Assembly: GCF_011765625.1 (NCBI RefSeq)
Contig: NZ_CP050313.1
Span: 1,050,501 to 1,114,500 of the forward strand
Source of the DNA: Shewanella aestuarii
Lineage (GTDB): Bacteria; Pseudomonadota; Gammaproteobacteria; Enterobacterales; Shewanellaceae
DNA: 64,000 nucleotides
Direction: 5' to 3'
Position 1 is the first letter of the stretch, and the number at the start of each line of letters is the position of its first letter. Position numbers and translations under genes: made by a program. Positions 62,531 through 64,000 of the stretch are shown piece by piece. The notes under the pieces are model-generated. The model was given only the letters and a program-made list of their open reading frames with translations. It ran no database searches and was not told the DNA's origin.

Positions 62531-63231
62531 ATTTTTCCTTGGCTTGTGAGCACTTGGTACAGAACTTCTGCACGCTGCCAATCATCAATGGTATCGATAT
62601 CTGCAACAAGATAGGAGGGTAATACTTCCATTTGAGACTTTGGGCCAAATACGGTTGTTGAATCATCTGAAAAAGCACTGACTTTACCCCAGTAAAATTG
62701 CCCTGCATCGTGATATGTCTTGGGTAAATCTTGAGAGCGTTTACTAATACTTACAGGGTCAAACACCGTCACTGTGCCATCATGATTTTGTAACAAGGCC
62801 CGTTGGATCGGAAATGTAAACTCACAAGCGGAAAAGACATAATCTAACTCAGGATTATTCAATAATGTGTGTTTGGCATTGATTAATGATGAAGCTTGCA
62901 TCAAAGGGGTAGTGGCATAAATGCAGCAACAATAATCGAGTATCCATCCCTGTTTTTGTATTTCAGCAAGCGCATGTTTGATAACTGCTGTTGTGCCAGT
63001 AAAGTCATCTGCTAGCGTTGCAGGACGCATAAAAGGAACCTCTGCACCATATTGTCTAGCGATATTGGCAATGGCCTCACAATCGGTTGACACAATGACT
63101 TTATCAAAGCATTGGCTGTTTATTGCTGTTTCAATGGCATAAGCAATCATAGGCTTAGCATTAAACGGTTTAATGTTTTTATGGGGGATGCGCTTACTGC
63201 CACCGCGCGCGGGAATGATTGCGACATTCAT
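62527..63231 (-). CDS. pseF: Pseudaminic acid cytidylyltransferase
   Basis: 234 residues. NVAIIPARGGSKRIPHKNIK is the CMP-nonulosonate synthetase start; PFNAKPMIAYAIETAI, VIVSTDCEAIANIARQYGAE, YATTPLMQASSL and DAGQFYWGKVSAF follow. It links CMP to pseudaminic acid for the transferase (the DUF115/Maf protein here). Overlaps pseG and pseC by 4 bp each. Confidence 0.93.
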   Translation of the reverse strand: MNVAIIPARGGSKRIPHKNIKPFNAKPMIAYAIETAINSQCFDKVIVSTDCEAIANIARQYGAEVPFMRPATLADDFTGTTAVIKHALAEIQKQGWILDYCCCIYATTPLMQASSLINAKHTLLNNPELDYVFSACEFTFPIQRALLQNHDGTVTVFDPVSISKRSQDLPKTYHDAGQFYWGKVSAFSDDSTTVFGPKSQMEVLPSYLVADIDTIDDWQRAEVLYQVLTSQGKI

Positions 63232-64000
63232 TCAAGCAATCCCTTCAATGTGGCACAAATATATTCAAGTTGTGCAGTGGTTAATTCAGGATATAAAGGC
63301 AGGGTTAAGATCTGCTCATAAAATTGCTCAGCTTGTTTAAAATCGCCAGCTTTAAAACCTAGGTTAAGGTAGTAAGGTTGTAAGTGAACGGGAAAATAAT
63401 GCACATGAACCTGAATACCAGCGGCTCTCATTGCATCAAAAATCATTCGTCTTTTTGATGCATTACCTAGCCTAATGATGTGTAAATGCCTAGCTGAGTA
63501 GCTATCAGACAGTGGGCTAACATGTTCAATGGCTAGGCCATTTAAGCATGAGTGATATGCTTGTGCTAGCCGGTTTCGCTGGGCGACAAATTCATCCACA
63601 CGAACTAATTGACTCAAACCTAATGCGGCATTGAGATCAGTCATTCGATAGTTCATGCCTAATTGGTGTTGCTCGTAATACCAGTCACCTTCATTTGATC
63701 GGAGCATTTTCTCAGGTTGTTTTGTGATGCCATGGCTACGTAGTAGCCTCATACTGTCAGCCAAATTTTGATCATTAGTTGTAGCCATGCCGCCTTCGGC
63801 ACTAGTGATAATTTTGACAGGATGGAAGCTGAAAATAGTGATATCGCTGTATTGGCATTGGCCGATAGGTGTTTGCTGGTATTGGCCTCCGATAGCATGG
63901 GAGGCATCTTCAATAATATGAATATTATACGGCGTTAATAGCTGGTTTATGGCTTGCATATCACAGCTGTGGCCCGCCATGTGAACAGGGATAACAACTT
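63228..64000 (-). CDS. pseC: UDP-4-amino-4,6-dideoxy-AltNAc aminotransferase (5' part outside window)
   Basis: DegT/DnrJ/EryC1-family PLP enzyme; the frame is open to the right edge (first residues VVIPVHMAGHSCDM), so the start lies beyond 64000. Seen: IIEDASHAIGGQYQ, ITIFSFHPVKIITSAEGGMA with the PLP Lys in HPVKIITS, GMNYRMTDLNAALGLSQL and the C-terminal VHYFPVHLQPYYLNLG. PseC aminates the 4-keto sugar made by PseB. Last seen gene of the pse set toward the right edge. Confidence 0.9.
   Translation of the reverse strand, partial: VVIPVHMAGHSCDMQAINQLLTPYNIHIIEDASHAIGGQYQQTPIGQCQYSDITIFSFHPVKIITSAEGGMATTNDQNLADSMRLLRSHGITKQPEKMLRSNEGDWYYEQHQLGMNYRMTDLNAALGLSQLVRVDEFVAQRNRLAQAYHSCLNGLAIEHVSPLSDSYSARHLHIIRLGNASKRRMIFDAMRAAGIQVHVHYFPVHLQPYYLNLGFKAGDFKQAEQFYEQILTLPLYPELTTAQLEYICATLKGLLE

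Overview
The window reads as a chromosomal segment of a marine gammaproteobacterium, most likely Shewanella or a close relative. The evidence is gene content and protein style: guaBA, mltF next to purL, cydABX behind an FNR-type box, the FlgT/FlgO/FlgP polar-flagellum ring proteins, a pseudaminic-acid flagellin-glycan cluster, and low-to-moderate GC throughout. No rRNA or CRISPR array is present, and there is one tRNA.

Layout. 0-3.2 kb: a PhoPQ-like two-component system (kinase cut by the window edge) with a PepSY protein, a surface protein with a GlyGly-CTERM-like tail, and an OmpA-family lipoprotein. 3.3-14.6 kb: housekeeping genes xseA, guaB, guaA, tadA, mltF and purL, plus an unrecorded-looking 39-codon basic ORF after mltF. 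14.7-15.9 kb: an IS982-family element that has split a dispersed palindromic repeat; an unsplit copy of that repeat lies at 39.75-39.89 kb. 15.9-19.7 kb: a 26-codon ORF, a perfect TTGAT-N4-ATCAA box and cydA-cydB-cydX. 19.7-25.9 kb: an RND efflux pair divergent from its TetR regulator, with two identical-architecture operators between them, then an outer-membrane protein. 26-28.6 kb: flgO-flgP divergent from flgT, with a sigma-54 promoter before flgT.

28.7-35.0 kb: tRNA-Arg(CCT) carries a 6.2-kb integrated element bounded by a 17-bp direct repeat. It encodes a tyrosine integrase next to attR, an AlpA-type excisionase with a decayed second copy, a winged-helix initiator with palindromic iterons and an AT-rich stretch inside its own gene (lambda O-like layout), and five small genes including a GRPxGxxN protein of the kind found near small terminases. 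It has no capsid, portal or conjugation genes, so a phage satellite or virion-dependent mobilizable element is the best guess. The sites for integrase, excisionase and replication can all be pointed to in the DNA.

35-64 kb: an EAL phosphodiesterase, then a large glycan locus. On the minus strand, reading from 64 kb down: pseC (partial), pseF, pseG, pseI, a PseH-like acetyltransferase; an acyl module (SDR, acyl carrier protein, AMP ligase, LuxE, LuxC); a block of glycosyltransferases, a methyltransferase and two HAD/COG5610-type proteins that share an appended Rossmann-like domain; a CDP-glucose branch (rfbF, rfbG, an RfbC-like epimerase, a C-methyltransferase, an NAD epimerase); a CmcI-type protein and a sulfotransferase. 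A DUF115/Maf-type flagellin glycosyltransferase, a DUF4910 protein and a formyltransferase lie beside it. Together these suggest synthesis, acylation and decoration of a nonulosonate-containing glycan, probably on flagellin.

Caution on quality: three genes (guaB, the RfbC-like epimerase and the NAD epimerase) are each broken by an apparent single-base loss at a homopolymer, which points to under-called homopolymers in the assembly at least as much as to real mutations.
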